Source: Sandarakinorhabdus sp. | Lineage (GTDB): Bacteria; Pseudomonadota; Alphaproteobacteria; Sphingomonadales; Sphingomonadaceae | NCBI GenBank assembly: GCA_020693225.1 | Contig: JAIMJL010000026.1 | Coordinates: forward strand, 1 to 33,029 | DNA: 33,029 nucleotides | Direction: 5' to 3' | Shown here: positions 1 through 9,931 of the stretch, piece after piece | Layout: every line of letters begins with the position of its first letter | How positions within the stretch are numbered: the first letter of the stretch is position 1 | Notes under the pieces: model-generated | What the model saw: only the letters and a program-made list of their open reading frames with translations | What the model was told of the DNA's origin: nothing | The model's database searches: none | Position numbers and translations under genes: made by a program

Positions 1-954
1 ATGGTCGGTTTCATGCAGGATGCGGCTGTTCAGGTTTACCAGCTCCGCTTCATCGAAGCGCGCGGTGGCACGTCCGAGGTGCGAAATATCGAACCCTGCA
101 ATCAACGGCGCATCGCTGGTAACGGGCTCCACCGGTTGCGAAGTCCCTAGCCGGGCCAGCAGTGCCTTGAGCGCCATCGGCTCGATACCCCGCTCGCGGA
201 ACTCGCTCACCCCGATCGAGCCGATCCGCTTGGACAGCGCACCATCGGTGCCGGTCAGCAGCGCCGCATGGCCAAAGCGCGGGAACGCCGCGCCCATCGC
301 CGCAAACATCTGCAGCTGCACACCGGTGTTGGTCACATGGTCTTCGCCGCGCACCACATGGGTCACGCCCATGTCCACATCATCGATCACACTGGGAAGC
401 ATATAAAGCCAGCCACCATCAGCGCGCCGAATCACCGGGTCAGACAGCGATGCCGGATCGATGTGGCTTGGCCCGCGAATCAGATCGTCCCAGCTGTGCG
501 GCGCATCGGGCGACAGCTTGAATCGCCAGTGCGGACGCACGCCCTCTGCCTCGAACCGCGCGTGATCGGCATCGGTCAGCGCCAGCGCCGCACGATCATA
601 AACAGGCGGCAGCCCGCGCCCCAGCAACACCTTGCGCTTCAAATCCAGCTCTTCCGGTGTTTCATAGCAGCGATACACATTGCCCGAGGCAGCAAGCTGC
701 CCAAGCACGTCCGCATAGCGCGCCATCCGGTCAGACTGCTTCTCCTCCGCATCCGGCGCCATGCCAAGCCAGGCCAGATCGTCCCGGATGGATTGAGCAA
801 ATGCTTCGGTCGAGCGCGCCGCATCGGTATCGTCCAGCCGCAACAGGAACCGCCCGCCGCCTTGCCGGGCCAGCAGCCAGTTCAACAGCGCCGTGCGCAC
901 ATTGCCAACATGAAGCCGCCCGGTGGGCGATGGAGCGAACCGTGTTGTAATCAT
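1..954 (-). CDS. gltX: Glutamyl-tRNA synthetase, 3' end cut by window edge
   Basis: Class I aminoacyl-tRNA synthetase that charges tRNA with glutamate in the cytoplasm. The reverse-strand frame opens with MITTRFAPSPTGRLHVGN, the conserved N-terminus with its HIGH-type motif (LHVG). It stays open for 318 codons to base 1, so roughly the last third (anticodon-binding domain) is missing. The second catalytic motif is DGALSKRIGS near residue 250, a KMSKS variant reading LSKR. The ATG at 954 fits family starts exactly. The ORF track does not list this frame, presumably because no stop falls inside the window. It follows fpg on the same strand after 55 nt, so the two may be co-transcribed. Many alphaproteobacteria carry two gltX copies, and which copy this is cannot be settled here. 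Confidence 0.95.
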   Translation of the reverse strand, partial: MITTRFAPSPTGRLHVGNVRTALLNWLLARQGGGRFLLRLDDTDAARSTEAFAQSIRDDLAWLGMAPDAEEKQSDRMARYADVLGQLAASGNVYRCYETPEELDLKRKVLLGRGLPPVYDRAALALTDADHARFEAEGVRPHWRFKLSPDAPHSWDDLIRGPSHIDPASLSDPVIRRADGGWLYMLPSVIDDVDMGVTHVVRGEDHVTNTGVQLQMFAAMGAAFPRFGHAALLTGTDGALSKRIGSIGVSEFRERGIEPMALKALLARLGTSQPVEPVTSDAPLIAGFDISHLGRATARFDEAELVNLNSRILHETDH

Positions 955-1009
955 GCTGCGCGCGATAGAACGCCAGCGCGCATTCGGCAAATGCCCGTCA
1001 CCGTACCCG

Positions 1010-1822
1010 TCAACGTTGGCAGCGCGCACAGTAGAAGGTCGAGCGGCCAGCCTGCACGCGCCGGCGGATCGGGTCACCACACGCCCGGCACGGTTCACCT
1101 TCACGACCATAGCTCTGGAAGCGGTGCTGGAAATAGCCAAGATCACCAGAGACCTGGGCATGGTCGCGCAAGGTCGAGCCTCCAGCCTCGATCGCGGCGG
1201 CAAGCGTGGCGCGGATCGCCTCGTGCAGGCGCGTCAATCGTGCGGGCGAAATGGCGCCGGCCATGCGGACCGGATTGATTCCTGCGGCAAAGAGCGCCTC
1301 GCAAGCGTAGATATTGCCGATTCCGGCAACACTCTTCTGGTCCAGCAACAGCGCCTTGATCGGGGTCCGCCGGCCATGCGCGGAAGCGATCAGCGCGGCC
1401 GCGGTGAAGGCATCACCAAGAGGTTCCGGCCCAAGGGCGGCCAGCAGCGGATGCTGGGAAGCCGAAGCGGTGGCAACAATGTGCATCGAGCCAAAGCGGC
1501 GAGGATCCGTATAGGCCAAAGTTCCCCGCCGGGTGGTGAACAGCAGGTGATCGTGGAGGCCTGGCTCGCCCTCGCAAGGGCGGAACTTGCCCGACATGCC
1601 AAGGTGGAAGATCAGCGTATCGTCGCGGTCAGTCTCGATCAGCCCGTATTTCGCGCGGCGGCGGATGGCGGTCACGGTGGCCCCGGTCAGCCGCTGGCCC
1701 AGATCCGGCGGCAACGGCCAGCGCAAATCGGGGCGGCGGACGATAACCGCCGTCAAACATTGCCCCAGCAGCAGCGGCCGCAGGCCCCGCACCACTGTTT
1801 CGACTTCAGGAAGCTCGGGCAT
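1010..1822 (-). CDS. mutM: Formamidopyrimidine-DNA glycosylase (Fpg/MutM)
   Basis: Base-excision repair enzyme that removes 8-oxoguanine and formamidopyrimidines and nicks the abasic site. The frame gives MPELPEVETVVRGL at the N-terminus. In this family Pro2, exposed after Met removal, is the catalytic nucleophile and Glu3 is also catalytic. The start is therefore set at 1822, three codons inside the track ORF (MAEMPELPEV). The conserved Lys lies in RRRAKYGLI, followed by the FHLGMSGKFR block. The C-terminus holds the Cys4 zinc finger (CRACG...YCARC) with the DNA-binding Arg in GRSTFYC. At 270 aa it has the usual length. It is divergent from ubiE with 46 nt between starts, an arrangement common in alphaproteobacteria. 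Confidence 0.97.
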   Translation of the reverse strand: MPELPEVETVVRGLRPLLLGQCLTAVIVRRPDLRWPLPPDLGQRLTGATVTAIRRRAKYGLIETDRDDTLIFHLGMSGKFRPCEGEPGLHDHLLFTTRRGTLAYTDPRRFGSMHIVATASASQHPLLAALGPEPLGDAFTAAALIASAHGRRTPIKALLLDQKSVAGIGNIYACEALFAAGINPVRMAGAISPARLTRLHEAIRATLAAAIEAGGSTLRDHAQVSGDLGYFQHRFQSYGREGEPCRACGDPIRRRVQAGRSTFYCARCQR

Positions 1823-1868
1823 TTCTGCCACGGTGACAGACCATGCCGGTTCGCGCTAGGGGGACCAA

Positions 1869-2612
1869 GTGACTGAAACTTCCGAACCGATGGTAAGCTT
1901 GGGCTTCCGCGATGTGGCCCCGGCCGAAAAAACCGCAGCCGTGGGCGATATCTTCGCCCGCGTCGCCCGCCGCTATGATTTGATGAACGATCTGATGTCG
2001 GGCGGCATGCACCGGCTCTGGAAGGATGATTTCGTGAATCGGGTGCGCCCGCAGCCGCACGAAGCCATCCTCGATCTGGCCGGCGGCACCGGCGACATCG
2101 CCTTTCGCATGGCACAGCGAGGCAGCCGGGTCACGGTGGCCGATATCAACGCGGAAATGTTGAAAGTGGGCGAAGCACGCGCCGCGAAAAAGGGCATCGC
2201 CGGGCTGACCTTCGTGGAGGCCAATGCCGAGGCCATGCCGTTCGCCGATGCATCGTTCGACGCCGTAACCATCGCGTTCGGCATCCGCAATGTCACCAAC
2301 ATACCCAAGGCCCTGCGCGATATTCACCGCACCCTGAAATGGGGCGGGCGCTTCTATTGCCTGGAATTCTCCACCTGCGAATGGCCGGGATTTGCCGAAC
2401 TGTATGACGCCTACTCGCTGAACGTGGTGCCGCGAATCGGTGCCGCCGTCGCCCGCGACAAGGACGCCTACCAATATCTGGTGGAATCCATCCGCCGCTT
2501 TCCGCCCATGGCCGCCTTCGCTGGCATGATCGGCGAAGCCGGGTTCAAGCGGGTGACAGCCACACCGATCCTCGGCGGCGCGGTCGCAGTCCACAGCGGC
2601 TGGAAGATTTGA
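1869..2612 (+). CDS. ubiE: Ubiquinone/menaquinone C-methyltransferase UbiE
   Basis: SAM-dependent C-methyltransferase of ubiquinone (and, where present, menaquinone) biosynthesis. The sequence (247 aa) carries the family N-terminus GFRDVAPAEKTAAVGDIFARVARRYDLMNDLMSGG (quoted in part: VARRYDLMNDLMS), SAM motif I ILDLAGGTGDIAF, and the UbiE signature AIAFGIRNVTNIPKAL-type block (TIAFGIRNVTN). The start is GTG at 1869, backed by a strong AGGGGGA Shine-Dalgarno about 5 nt upstream. An internal ATG at 1890 is the alternative and would cost seven residues. ubiB follows on the same strand after 73 nt, as in many proteobacteria, so the pair probably forms a ubiquinone operon. Confidence 0.96.
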   Translation: MTETSEPMVSLGFRDVAPAEKTAAVGDIFARVARRYDLMNDLMSGGMHRLWKDDFVNRVRPQPHEAILDLAGGTGDIAFRMAQRGSRVTVADINAEMLKVGEARAAKKGIAGLTFVEANAEAMPFADASFDAVTIAFGIRNVTNIPKALRDIHRTLKWGGRFYCLEFSTCEWPGFAELYDAYSLNVVPRIGAAVARDKDAYQYLVESIRRFPPMAAFAGMIGEAGFKRVTATPILGGAVAVHSGWKI

Positions 2613-2685
2613 GCATTCGCGAAATGGCGCGAGTTCGTGTCTCCAGCCGCCGCAGGCCGATCTCTGTGTGCCAAGGCGGCCGCGC

Positions 2686-4206
2686 ATGAGCGGCTTAACC
2701 CATGGCACCCGCCTGCTGGGAGATTTGCGCAAGCTTGCCGCGCACGGGGCGCTCAGGCCTTTTGAAGCGCACCCGGATGTGCCGGCCCGTCTTAAACTTG
2801 TCGCCAAGCTGCTCCGATTCGGGACCGGTGCGCCAAAAGAGCCGGACTATGCCGGCGGCCTGAAAGCCTGCGGCCCGGCAGCGGTGAAGCTGGGGCAGGC
2901 GCTGGCAACCCGCCCGGATCTTGTCGGCGCACAGGCAACGGCCGATCTGAAGCGCCTGCAGGATGACATGCCGCCCGCACCCTGGGCGGCCATTGAGGCG
3001 GAAATAGACAAGGCCTTGCCCGGCGGCTGGCGGGCGCATTTTTCCAGCATTTCCGAGACGCCTGCGGGTGCTGCATCCATCGCGCAGGTTCATCGGGCGG
3101 TCACGCTGGATGGGCAGGTTGTGGCGCTGAAGGTTCTGCGCCCCGGCGTCGAGGCGGCGTTCAGCGAGTCGCTCGCCAGCTATGCCTGGGCTGCGGCGCG
3201 GCTGGAAACTTTCGGCGGAGAATTTGCCCGGCTGCGGCCCAGGATCGTGATCGAAACCTTCCGCCAGTGGACCTTCACCGAGCTCGACCTGCGCCGCGAA
3301 GGCGGCAATGCCTCGGAACTGGCAGACGCCGTTCGCGGTGCACCGGGCCTGCGCGTGCCAGCGGTGCTGTGGCCGTTCACAACCCGGCGAACATTGGCTC
3401 TGGAGTGGGTCGAGGGCACCAAGCTCACCGATCTCGCGGCCCTGGATGCAGCCGGGGCAGACCGCAAGGCGCTTGCCGAAACGCTGGTTCGCGGCTTCCT
3501 GGCCCAGGCCATCGGCGGCGGCTTTTTTCACGCCGACATGCACCAGGGCAATATGATGCTGGCCGCCGACGGCACCCTGGTGCTGATTGATTTCGGCATC
3601 ATGGGGCGGCTGGATCGGCGCGCGCGTGTCTACCTGGCGGAAATCCTCTATGGCCTGCTGGTTGGCGACTACAAGCGCGTTGCCGACATCCATTTCGAGG
3701 CCGGCTATGTGCCCGCTTTTCATGACCGCGGTGCATTCGCGACAGCACTCAGGGCGGTCGGTGAGCCGATTCGCGGCAAGGACACGCGCGACATTTCGGT
3801 CGCCAACCTGCTGGACGGGCTGTTTGCCATCACCCGCAGCTTCGATATGGCCGTGCAGCCGCATCTCCTGCTGCTGCAGAAAACAATGGTGATGGTGGAA
3901 GGCGTGGCGCTCACCCTCGATCCGCAGGTCAATATGTGGGAGGCGGCCAGCCCCTATGTGAAACGCTGGATCCGCGATGAACTGGGCCCGGAAGCGCGCG
4001 CCGCCGATGGCCTGCTGGCCAATCTGCGGCTGCTGGCGGGATTGCCGCGCGTGGCACAAAGGCTGGTGGACGCGCTGCCGCCCGATAGTGCAGCCCCGCC
4101 CCTGCCGCCGCTTCCGGAGCCAGCCCCAGTTCCGCCCGCGCGCTGGCCATTGCTGCTCGCCGGCATGGGGCTGGGGGCAGCGATCATGTGGGCTGTCGCA
4201 TTCTGA
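2686..4206 (+). CDS. ubiB: Ubiquinone biosynthesis atypical kinase/ATPase UbiB
   Basis: Member of the ABC1/ADCK/UbiB atypical kinase family, needed for ubiquinone synthesis and thought to assist the membrane-bound Coq/Ubi complex through ATPase activity. Visible motifs are the KxGQ motif (VKLGQALATRPDL, residues about 68-71), the Ala-rich loop (AASIAQVHRA), the lysine strand VALKVLRPGV, the catalytic loop HADMHQGNMM and the metal-binding LIDFGIMGRLD. The C-terminus ends in a hydrophobic helix (PLLLAGMGLGAAIMWAVAF), the expected membrane anchor, after a Pro-rich stretch. I chose ATG 2686 over the track's GTG at 2668 because AAGGCGG lies 6 nt upstream of it. The result is 506 aa, normal for the family. 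A hairpin terminator follows the stop. Confidence 0.96.
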   Translation: MSGLTHGTRLLGDLRKLAAHGALRPFEAHPDVPARLKLVAKLLRFGTGAPKEPDYAGGLKACGPAAVKLGQALATRPDLVGAQATADLKRLQDDMPPAPWAAIEAEIDKALPGGWRAHFSSISETPAGAASIAQVHRAVTLDGQVVALKVLRPGVEAAFSESLASYAWAAARLETFGGEFARLRPRIVIETFRQWTFTELDLRREGGNASELADAVRGAPGLRVPAVLWPFTTRRTLALEWVEGTKLTDLAALDAAGADRKALAETLVRGFLAQAIGGGFFHADMHQGNMMLAADGTLVLIDFGIMGRLDRRARVYLAEILYGLLVGDYKRVADIHFEAGYVPAFHDRGAFATALRAVGEPIRGKDTRDISVANLLDGLFAITRSFDMAVQPHLLLLQKTMVMVEGVALTLDPQVNMWEAASPYVKRWIRDELGPEARAADGLLANLRLLAGLPRVAQRLVDALPPDSAAPPLPPLPEPAPVPPARWPLLLAGMGLGAAIMWAVAF

Positions 4207-4232
4207 CTTGATACGTCACGCAACCTGAAGAA

Positions 4233-4265
4233 GGGCCGCCCGGTTTCCCGCGCGGCCCCGATTTT
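4233..4265 (+). terminator. Rho-independent terminator after ubiB
   Basis: GGGCCGC and GCGGCCC form a perfect 7-bp GC stem, extended inside by CGG/CCG across one mismatch with a TTTC loop. It is followed by a short T-rich run (ATTTTCGTT). It lies 27 nt after the ubiB stop and would close the ubiE-ubiB unit. The T-tract is modest. Confidence 0.6.
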
Positions 4266-4502
4266 CGTTCACCCCTTGGCTGACCGTCCGGATCACGCCG
4301 CCTTTCTGTGCGAGGCATAAAACGTGAGCGGGCAGACCCCGAACCCTGGCCGCAATCGCTGCTTGGGCGAGCCCTGCATAGATTGTCGCAGGGGGGCTGT
4401 CATCAAACTGGCACAATCCATTCGCAATTCTTGCCCGGCCTGTTGCAGCAGTGCCACAGCATCGGCTAAGCCCCCGCCACTCTTCCCCGCAGGAATCCCC
4501 CC
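4266..4502. other. Gene-free leader between ubiB terminator and proS
   Basis: No supported gene lies in these 237 nt. The ORFs the track places here are short and lack family-like sequence. The stretch should contain the proS promoter and leader, but I cannot point to a convincing -35/-10 pair. The only clear signal is the AGGAA Shine-Dalgarno at about 4490, 8 nt before the proS ATG. Confidence 0.5.
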
Positions 4503-5792
4503 ATGTTGCTGTCCCGCTACCTTCTGCCCGTGATGAAGGAGACGCCTGCCGACGCGCAGATCGTTTCGCATCAAATGATGCTGCGTGCCGGGCTGGTGCG
4601 GCAGACAGCAGCGGGGATTTACGCCTGGCTGCCACTGGGTTTGCGCGTCTTGAACCGCATTGCCAGCGTCGTGCGCGCCGAGCAGGACCGCGCCGGTGCC
4701 ATCGAAATGCTGATGCCGACCATCCAGTCAGCCGACCTCTGGCGGCAATCGGGCCGATTTGATGCCTATGGCCCGGAGATGTTGCGCATCAAGGATCGCG
4801 GCGGGCGCGAGATGCTGTACGGGCCGACCAACGAGGAGATGATCACCGCCATCTTCCGCGATTGTGTGAAGAGCTATCGCGATCTGCCGCGCACACTGTA
4901 CCATATCCAGTGGAAATTCCGCGACGAGGTGCGCCCCCGCTTCGGCGTGATGCGCGGCCGCGAATTCCTGATGAAGGATGCCTACAGCTTCGACATGGAC
5001 GAAGCGGGCGGACGTGCCAGCTATGACGCGATGTTCACCGCCTATCTGCGCACCTTCGCCGCGCTTGGCCTGCGCGCTGTCCCCGTGCGCGCCCCCACCG
5101 GCCCCATCGGCGGGGATCTCAGCCACGAGTTTCACATCCTGGCCGATACCGGCGAAAGCGAAGTGTTCTTCGATAGCGCGCTGGATGATGTCGATCTCGG
5201 CGATCCCGATGCCCCCGCAAAGCTGCGCAATCTCTATGCGATGGAGGCCGAAGAGCATGAGAAGATTGCCGATTGCCCGGTGCCCGCCGAGCGGCTGGCC
5301 AAAAGGCGCGGCATCGAAGTGGGGCACATCTTTTTCTTCGGCACGAAATATTCGCAGGCCATGGGACTGCAGGTGCAAGCGAAAGACGGCTCGCAGGTCA
5401 CGCCGCTGATGGGCAGCTACGGCGTCGGGGTGTCGCGCCTGATGGGCGCCATCATCGAGGCAAGCCATGACGACGCGGGCATCATCTGGCCGGAAAGCGT
5501 GTCGCCGTTTGACATCGGCCTGATCAACCTGCGCGTCGATGATCCGGCCTGCGCGGCCGCGGCGCACGCCTTGCAGGCGAAACTCGAAGCCGCCGGCCGC
5601 ACCGTTCTGCATGATGACCGCGATGCCCGCGGCGGCGAGAAGTTCGCCACGATGGATCTGATCGGTCTGCCCTGGCAGATTGTTGTCGGGCCCAAGGGCG
5701 TTGCCGCCGGCACGGTGGAGCTCAAGCGCCGTTCATCGGGCGAAAAGCATGAGGCCTCCATGGAAAGCGTGATGGCGAAACTCACCGCGTGA
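4503..5792 (+). CDS. proS: Prolyl-tRNA synthetase, short alphaproteobacterial form
   Basis: Class II aminoacyl-tRNA synthetase that charges tRNA-Pro. The N-terminus [19 protein letters not shown] and the block [16 protein letters not shown] are characteristic. Motif 2 ([31 protein letters not shown], quoted in part: [19 protein letters not shown]) is intact, and the C-terminal anticodon-binding domain ends in [11 protein letters not shown]. At 429 aa it is much shorter than the roughly 570-aa E. coli enzyme: the cis-editing insertion domain between motifs 2 and 3 is absent, as is known for alphaproteobacterial ProS. Mischarged Ala-tRNA-Pro clearance would then need a free-standing editor, which is not in this window. 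AGGAA lies 8 nt before the ATG. The stop overlaps the GTG of the lolC-type gene. Confidence 0.97.
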   Translation: MLLSRYLLPVMKETPADAQIVSHQMMLRAGLVRQTAAGIYAWLPLGLRVLNRIASVVRAEQDRAGAIEMLMPTIQSADLWRQSGRFDAYGPEMLRIKDRGGREMLYGPTNEEMITAIFRDCVKSYRDLPRTLYHIQWKFRDEVRPRFGVMRGREFLMKDAYSFDMDEAGGRASYDAMFTAYLRTFAALGLRAVPVRAPTGPIGGDLSHEFHILADTGESEVFFDSALDDVDLGDPDAPAKLRNLYAMEAEEHEKIADCPVPAERLAKRRGIEVGHIFFFGTKYSQAMGLQVQAKDGSQVTPLMGSYGVGVSRLMGAIIEASHDDAGIIWPESVSPFDIGLINLRVDDPACAAAAHALQAKLEAAGRTVLHDDRDARGGEKFATMDLIGLPWQIVVGPKGVAAGTVELKRRSSGEKHEASMESVMAKLTA

Positions 5793-7036
5793 TCACCTCC
5801 TACGAACGGATGATAGCCAAGCGCTATCTGATGCCCGGCCAGGGCGAGCGGTTCATCTTCCTTGTCGCCGGCATTTCGCTGATCGCGGTGGCGCTTGGTG
5901 TTGCCGCGCTGATTGCGGTCATGAGCGTGATGAACGGCTTTCGCGCCGAGCTTTTCGATCGCATCCAGGGGCTGAACGGCCATGCCGTCGCGCAAGGCTA
6001 TGGCGGACGACTTTCCGGCTGGGAAGCGGTCGTCGCCGAGGCCCGCCGCACACCCGGCGTCACGGAAGCCACCCCGTTGGTCGAGCAGCCGCTGATGGCC
6101 ACCGCCAGCTCGCGCGTCGAGGGCGTGCTGGTGCGCGGCATGCGGGTCGAGGACATCGCCAACACGGGCGTGATCGCCGACAATGTGCGCTCCGGCGACC
6201 TGAAGGCGCTGGCCGAAGGCCAGCAGGTGGTCGCCATCGGCGCCCAGCTGGCGCAAAATCTGGGTGTGCGCGTGGGCGATCGCATCGCGCTCATTTCTCC
6301 CGATGGCAACACCACCCCGTTCGGCACCGTGCCGCGCATCGTCTCCTACGAAGTCGGCGCCATCTTCGAAGTCGGCATCTATGATTATGACAAGGCGTTC
6401 GTCGTCATGCCATTGGGCGAATCGCAGGCGCTGCTCAGGCTCGGCAACGATATCGGCATGGTGGAAATCGTCACCGTCGATCCCGACAAGGTGGGCGCGA
6501 TTCTTGCTCCACTGGCAGACAAGATCGGCCTGAAGGCGCTCATCACCGATTGGCGGCAGCTCAATTCCGCGCTGTTCGAGGCGCTGGTCGTAGAGCAGGT
6601 GGTGATGTTCTGGGTGCTCTCCATCATCATCCTCGTGGCCGTTTTCAACATCCTGTCATCGCTCATCATGCTGGTCCGCGCGAAAACCCGCGACATCGCC
6701 ATCCTGCGCACCATGGGCGCGTCGCGTGCCGCGCTGATGCGCATCTTCATGACCGTGGGCACCATCATCGGCGGGCTCGGCGTGCTGCTCGGCGTTGCCA
6801 TCGGCTTCCTCATCCTCGCCTTCCGCCAGCCCATCGTCAGCAGCGTCTCCGCGCTCACCGGAACCGATTTGTGGGATCCGTCCGTGCGCTATCTGGCCGA
6901 ACTTCCGGCCAAGACGGATCCAGCGGAAGTCGGCGCTATCGTGCTGCTGGCGCTGGTCCTGTCGTTCCTTGCCACCCTCTATCCCGCCTGGAAGGCCGCC
7001 TCCACCGATCCCGTGCAGGTCCTGCGCTATGAATGA
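5789..7036 (+). CDS. Lipoprotein-releasing ABC transporter permease (LolC/LolE/LolF type)
   Basis: Inner-membrane permease of the Lol system, which extracts outer-membrane lipoproteins from the inner membrane and passes them to LolA. The order is: N-terminal ERMIAKRYL, first membrane helix (residues about 24-48), the conserved [23 protein letters not shown], a large periplasmic domain, then three C-terminal helices of an FtsX-type domain ([21 protein letters not shown] onward). The start is GTG at 5789, overlapping the proS TGA as GTGA. The family's N-terminal [10 protein letters not shown] needs this start, and ATG 5810 would remove part of it. Only one permease gene is present before lolD, so the transporter may be a homodimer (LolF-like). 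Alternatively a second permease lies elsewhere. LolC and LolE cannot be told apart by eye. Confidence 0.94.
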   Translation: MITSYERMIAKRYLMPGQGERFIFLVAGISLIAVALGVAALIAVMSVMNGFRAELFDRIQGLNGHAVAQGYGGRLSGWEAVVAEARRTPGVTEATPLVEQPLMATASSRVEGVLVRGMRVEDIANTGVIADNVRSGDLKALAEGQQVVAIGAQLAQNLGVRVGDRIALISPDGNTTPFGTVPRIVSYEVGAIFEVGIYDYDKAFVVMPLGESQALLRLGNDIGMVEIVTVDPDKVGAILAPLADKIGLKALITDWRQLNSALFEALVVEQVVMFWVLSIIILVAVFNILSSLIMLVRAKTRDIAILRTMGASRAALMRIFMTVGTIIGGLGVLLGVAIGFLILAFRQPIVSSVSALTGTDLWDPSVRYLAELPAKTDPAEVGAIVLLALVLSFLATLYPAWKAASTDPVQVLRYE

Positions 7037-7700
7037 CGCGCTGCATCTGCAAGGCCTCAGCCGCAGCTTCACCCAGGGGGACATCACCATCGATGTGTTG
7101 CGCGGCGTCGATCTTTCGCTGCACCGTGGCGAAATCATCGCGCTGCTCGGCCCGTCCGGCTCCGGCAAATCCACCCTGCTGCAAGCCGCCGGGCTGCTGG
7201 AAGGCGGCTTTGGGGGGAGCCTCGCCATCGATGGCGTGCAGGCGGTGGGCCTCGATGATGCCGGCCGCACGGCGCTCCGGCGCGACAAGCTCGGCTTCGT
7301 CTACCAGTTTCACCACCTTCTGCCGGATTTCACGGCCAGCGAAAATGTCGTGCTGCCGCAGCTTGTTGCCGGGCGAAGCATGGCGGAAGCCGAACAGCGC
7401 GCCGATGCTCTGCTGGGCACGCTGGGCCTTTCCCAGCGCCTGCGGCACAAGCCCTCGCAGCTGTCGGGCGGCGAACAGCAGCGCGTGGCGGTTGCCAGGG
7501 CGCTGGCAAACCGGCCGGTCCTCGTGCTGGCCGACGAGCCCACCGGCAACCTCGATGAAGCGACCGCCGCGAGGGTGTTGGACGCTTTCCTCACCCTGGT
7601 CCGCACCGAAGGGTCAGCCGCCCTGGTTGCCACCCACAACAAGGCGCTGGCCGAACGCACCGATCGGATTGTCACCCTGCACGAAGGCCGCCTCGTCTGA
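7029..7700 (+). CDS. lolD: Lipoprotein-releasing ABC transporter ATPase LolD
   Basis: ATPase subunit that powers lipoprotein release by the adjacent permease. At 223 aa it has Walker [10 protein letters not shown] (residues 41-49), signature [15 protein letters not shown], Walker [14 protein letters not shown] and the H-loop ATHN. The ATG at 7029 begins 8 nt before the permease stop (TGA 7034-7036), so translation is probably coupled. The track shows this frame as a longer ORF from 6795. The upstream extension overlaps the permease and has no family resemblance. The 1041-aa ORF that begins at 7033 in another frame is a shadow of this gene and of the mutase behind it. Confidence 0.97.
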   Translation: MNDALHLQGLSRSFTQGDITIDVLRGVDLSLHRGEIIALLGPSGSGKSTLLQAAGLLEGGFGGSLAIDGVQAVGLDDAGRTALRRDKLGFVYQFHHLLPDFTASENVVLPQLVAGRSMAEAEQRADALLGTLGLSQRLRHKPSQLSGGEQQRVAVARALANRPVLVLADEPTGNLDEATAARVLDAFLTLVRTEGSAALVATHNKALAERTDRIVTLHEGRLV

Positions 7701-7716
7701 ACTCGTGTGCGAAAGG

Positions 7717-9864
7717 CTATTCCGCCGCTTCGGCTCCATCCGCCGGCGGCATATTGTGCCCCAGCAGGCGCAGCATTTCGGCGGCCGCTTCGATGATGTT
7801 GCTGCCGGGACCGAAAATGGCCCCCACGCCGGCCGCCCGCAGAAACTCATAGTCCGGCGCCGGAATCACCCCGCCGGCAATCACCTTGATATCGCCGCGC
7901 CCCGCTTCCTTCAGCGCGCCGATCAACGCCGGAACAAGGCTCTTGTGTCCGGCGGCAAGGCTGGATGCCCCCACCACATCCACATCCATACTGACCGCAA
8001 GCGCAGCCGCCTCGGCAGGGGTCTGGAACAGCGGGCCAACCGTCACCTCAAAGCCCAGATCGGCGTAAGCCGAGCCCACCACCTTGGCGCCGCGATCATG
8101 CCCGTCCTGCCCCATCTTCACGATCAGCACGCGCGGGCGACGACCGCGGCGGGCGGTAAGGCTCTCGATCCCCTCGCGCACCCGGATGGCCAGCGGGTCC
8201 TTCGCAAGGCGCGGGCCATAGATGCCCGTCACCTGCTTCACCGTCGCCACATGTCGGCCAAACACAGCTTCCAGCGCATCGGAAATTTCGCCCAGCGTGC
8301 AGCGCGCGCGCGCCGCCTCGATGCTCAGCGCCAGCAGGTTCGCCTGGCCGCGCGCGCCCTCCGTCAATGCCTTCAGGGCGGCTTCGGCGCGGGCGGAATC
8401 GCGCGTCGCGCGGATGGTGGCCAGCCGCTCGATCTGCCCCTGCCGCACGCTCACATTGTCCACTTCCAGCAGCTCCGGCGTGTCGTCGTTGGCCGGCCGA
8501 TAGCGGTTCACCCCCACGATCACCGTTTCGCCGGTGTCGATCCCGGCCTGCTTTTCGGCTGCCGCGCGCTCGATTTCCGCCTTCGGCCAGCCGGTCTGCA
8601 CCGCCTGCGTCATGCCGCCCATCGCCTCCACTTCGGTGATCAGCGCAAAGGCCGCATCGGCCAGCGCCTGGGTCAGCGCCTCGACATAATAGCTCCCCCC
8701 CAGCGGATCGACGACCTTGGTGATCCCCGCCTCCTCCTGCAGGATCAGCTGGGTGTTGCGGGCAATCCGCGCGGAAAAATCGGTCGGCAGCGCAATCGCC
8801 TCATCCAGCGCATTGGTGTGCAGCGATTGCGTGCCGCCCAGCGCCGCTGCCAGCGCCTCCACCGTCGTGCGCACCACATTGTTGTAGGGGTCCTTCTCCT
8901 GCAAACTCACGCCGGAGGTCTGGCAGTGCGTCCGCAGCATCCAGCTTTTCGGATCCTTCGCGCCCAGCCCCTGCATCATGCCCGACCACAAAAGCCGCGC
9001 CGCGCGCAGCTTTGCCGCCTCCATGAAAAAATTCATGCCGATCGCGAAGAAGAAGCTCAGGCGCGGCGCAAAATCATCCACCGCCTGCCCGTTGGCAATC
9101 GCCGCGCGGGCATATTCCAGCCCGTCCGCCAATGTGAACGCCAGCTCCTGCACGGCGGTCGCCCCGGCCTCGTGCATATGATAGCCGGATATGGATATGC
9201 TGTTGTATTTCGGCATGTTTTCCGCCGTGAAGGCGATGATGTCTGCCACGATCCGCATCGAGGGCTCCGGCGGATAAATATAGGTGTTGCGGACCATGAA
9301 CTCCTTCAGAATGTCGTTCTGGATGGTCCCTTCCAGCGCCGCCGCCGGCACCCCCTGCTCCTCGGCTGCCACGATGTAGAAGGCAAGGCACGGCAAAACC
9401 GCGCCGTTCATCGTCATCGAAACCGACATCCTGTCGAGCGGAATCCCGTCGAACAGGATCTTCATGTCCTCTACCGAATCGATGGCAACGCCCGCTTTGC
9501 CGACATCGCCGGTCACCCGCGGGTGATCCGAATCATAGCCCCGGTGCGTTGCGAGATCGAAGGCGACGGAAAGACCCTTCTGTCCGGCCGCGAGGTTGCG
9601 CCGATAAAAGGCGTTGGAGTCCTCGGCGGTGGAAAAGCCGGCATATTGCCGGATCGTCCAGGGCCGGCCGGCATACATGGTCGCCTTCACGCCGCGCGTG
9701 AAAGGCGCAAAGCCCGGCAATCCGGGGCTGATTGTTGGGAGATCGGCCGCCGTATAAAGCGGCTTCACGGTGATGCCTTCAGGCGTCTGCCACGCCAGAT
9801 CGCGCCCCTTCACCTCTTTCGCCGCCAGGGCTTCCCATTCACCAAGGCCCGGTTCGTCGGCCAT
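7717..9864 (-). CDS. Methylmalonyl-CoA mutase (single-chain ScpA/MutB type)
   Basis: Adenosylcobalamin-dependent enzyme interconverting (R)-methylmalonyl-CoA and succinyl-CoA, used in propionate and branched-chain carbon metabolism. The protein (715 aa) has the large N-terminal catalytic barrel, including [23 protein letters not shown] (quoted in part: [19 protein letters not shown]). A C-terminal B12-binding domain carries the base-off DxHxxG motif in [15 protein letters not shown], with the cobalt-ligating His at about residue 589, and GGVIPAPDY near the end. The start is set at ATG 9864 because GGAGG lies 7 nt upstream. The track's extra ten residues look unrelated to the family. It lies downstream of hemF on the same strand (67 nt gap) and converges on lolD with only 16 nt between stops. 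No meaB chaperone or epimerase gene is nearby. Confidence 0.97.
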   Translation of the reverse strand: MADEPGLGEWEALAAKEVKGRDLAWQTPEGITVKPLYTAADLPTISPGLPGFAPFTRGVKATMYAGRPWTIRQYAGFSTAEDSNAFYRRNLAAGQKGLSVAFDLATHRGYDSDHPRVTGDVGKAGVAIDSVEDMKILFDGIPLDRMSVSMTMNGAVLPCLAFYIVAAEEQGVPAAALEGTIQNDILKEFMVRNTYIYPPEPSMRIVADIIAFTAENMPKYNSISISGYHMHEAGATAVQELAFTLADGLEYARAAIANGQAVDDFAPRLSFFFAIGMNFFMEAAKLRAARLLWSGMMQGLGAKDPKSWMLRTHCQTSGVSLQEKDPYNNVVRTTVEALAAALGGTQSLHTNALDEAIALPTDFSARIARNTQLILQEEAGITKVVDPLGGSYYVEALTQALADAAFALITEVEAMGGMTQAVQTGWPKAEIERAAAEKQAGIDTGETVIVGVNRYRPANDDTPELLEVDNVSVRQGQIERLATIRATRDSARAEAALKALTEGARGQANLLALSIEAARARCTLGEISDALEAVFGRHVATVKQVTGIYGPRLAKDPLAIRVREGIESLTARRGRRPRVLIVKMGQDGHDRGAKVVGSAYADLGFEVTVGPLFQTPAEAAALAVSMDVDVVGASSLAAGHKSLVPALIGALKEAGRGDIKVIAGGVIPAPDYEFLRAAGVGAIFGPGSNIIEAAAEMLRLLGHNMPPADGAEAAE

Positions 9865-9931
9865 CGTGCACCTCCATCTTGCGCCGCAAGGCATGTGGCC
9901 CGCGTGCGCCTTGTGTCAATTGGCGGGATGG

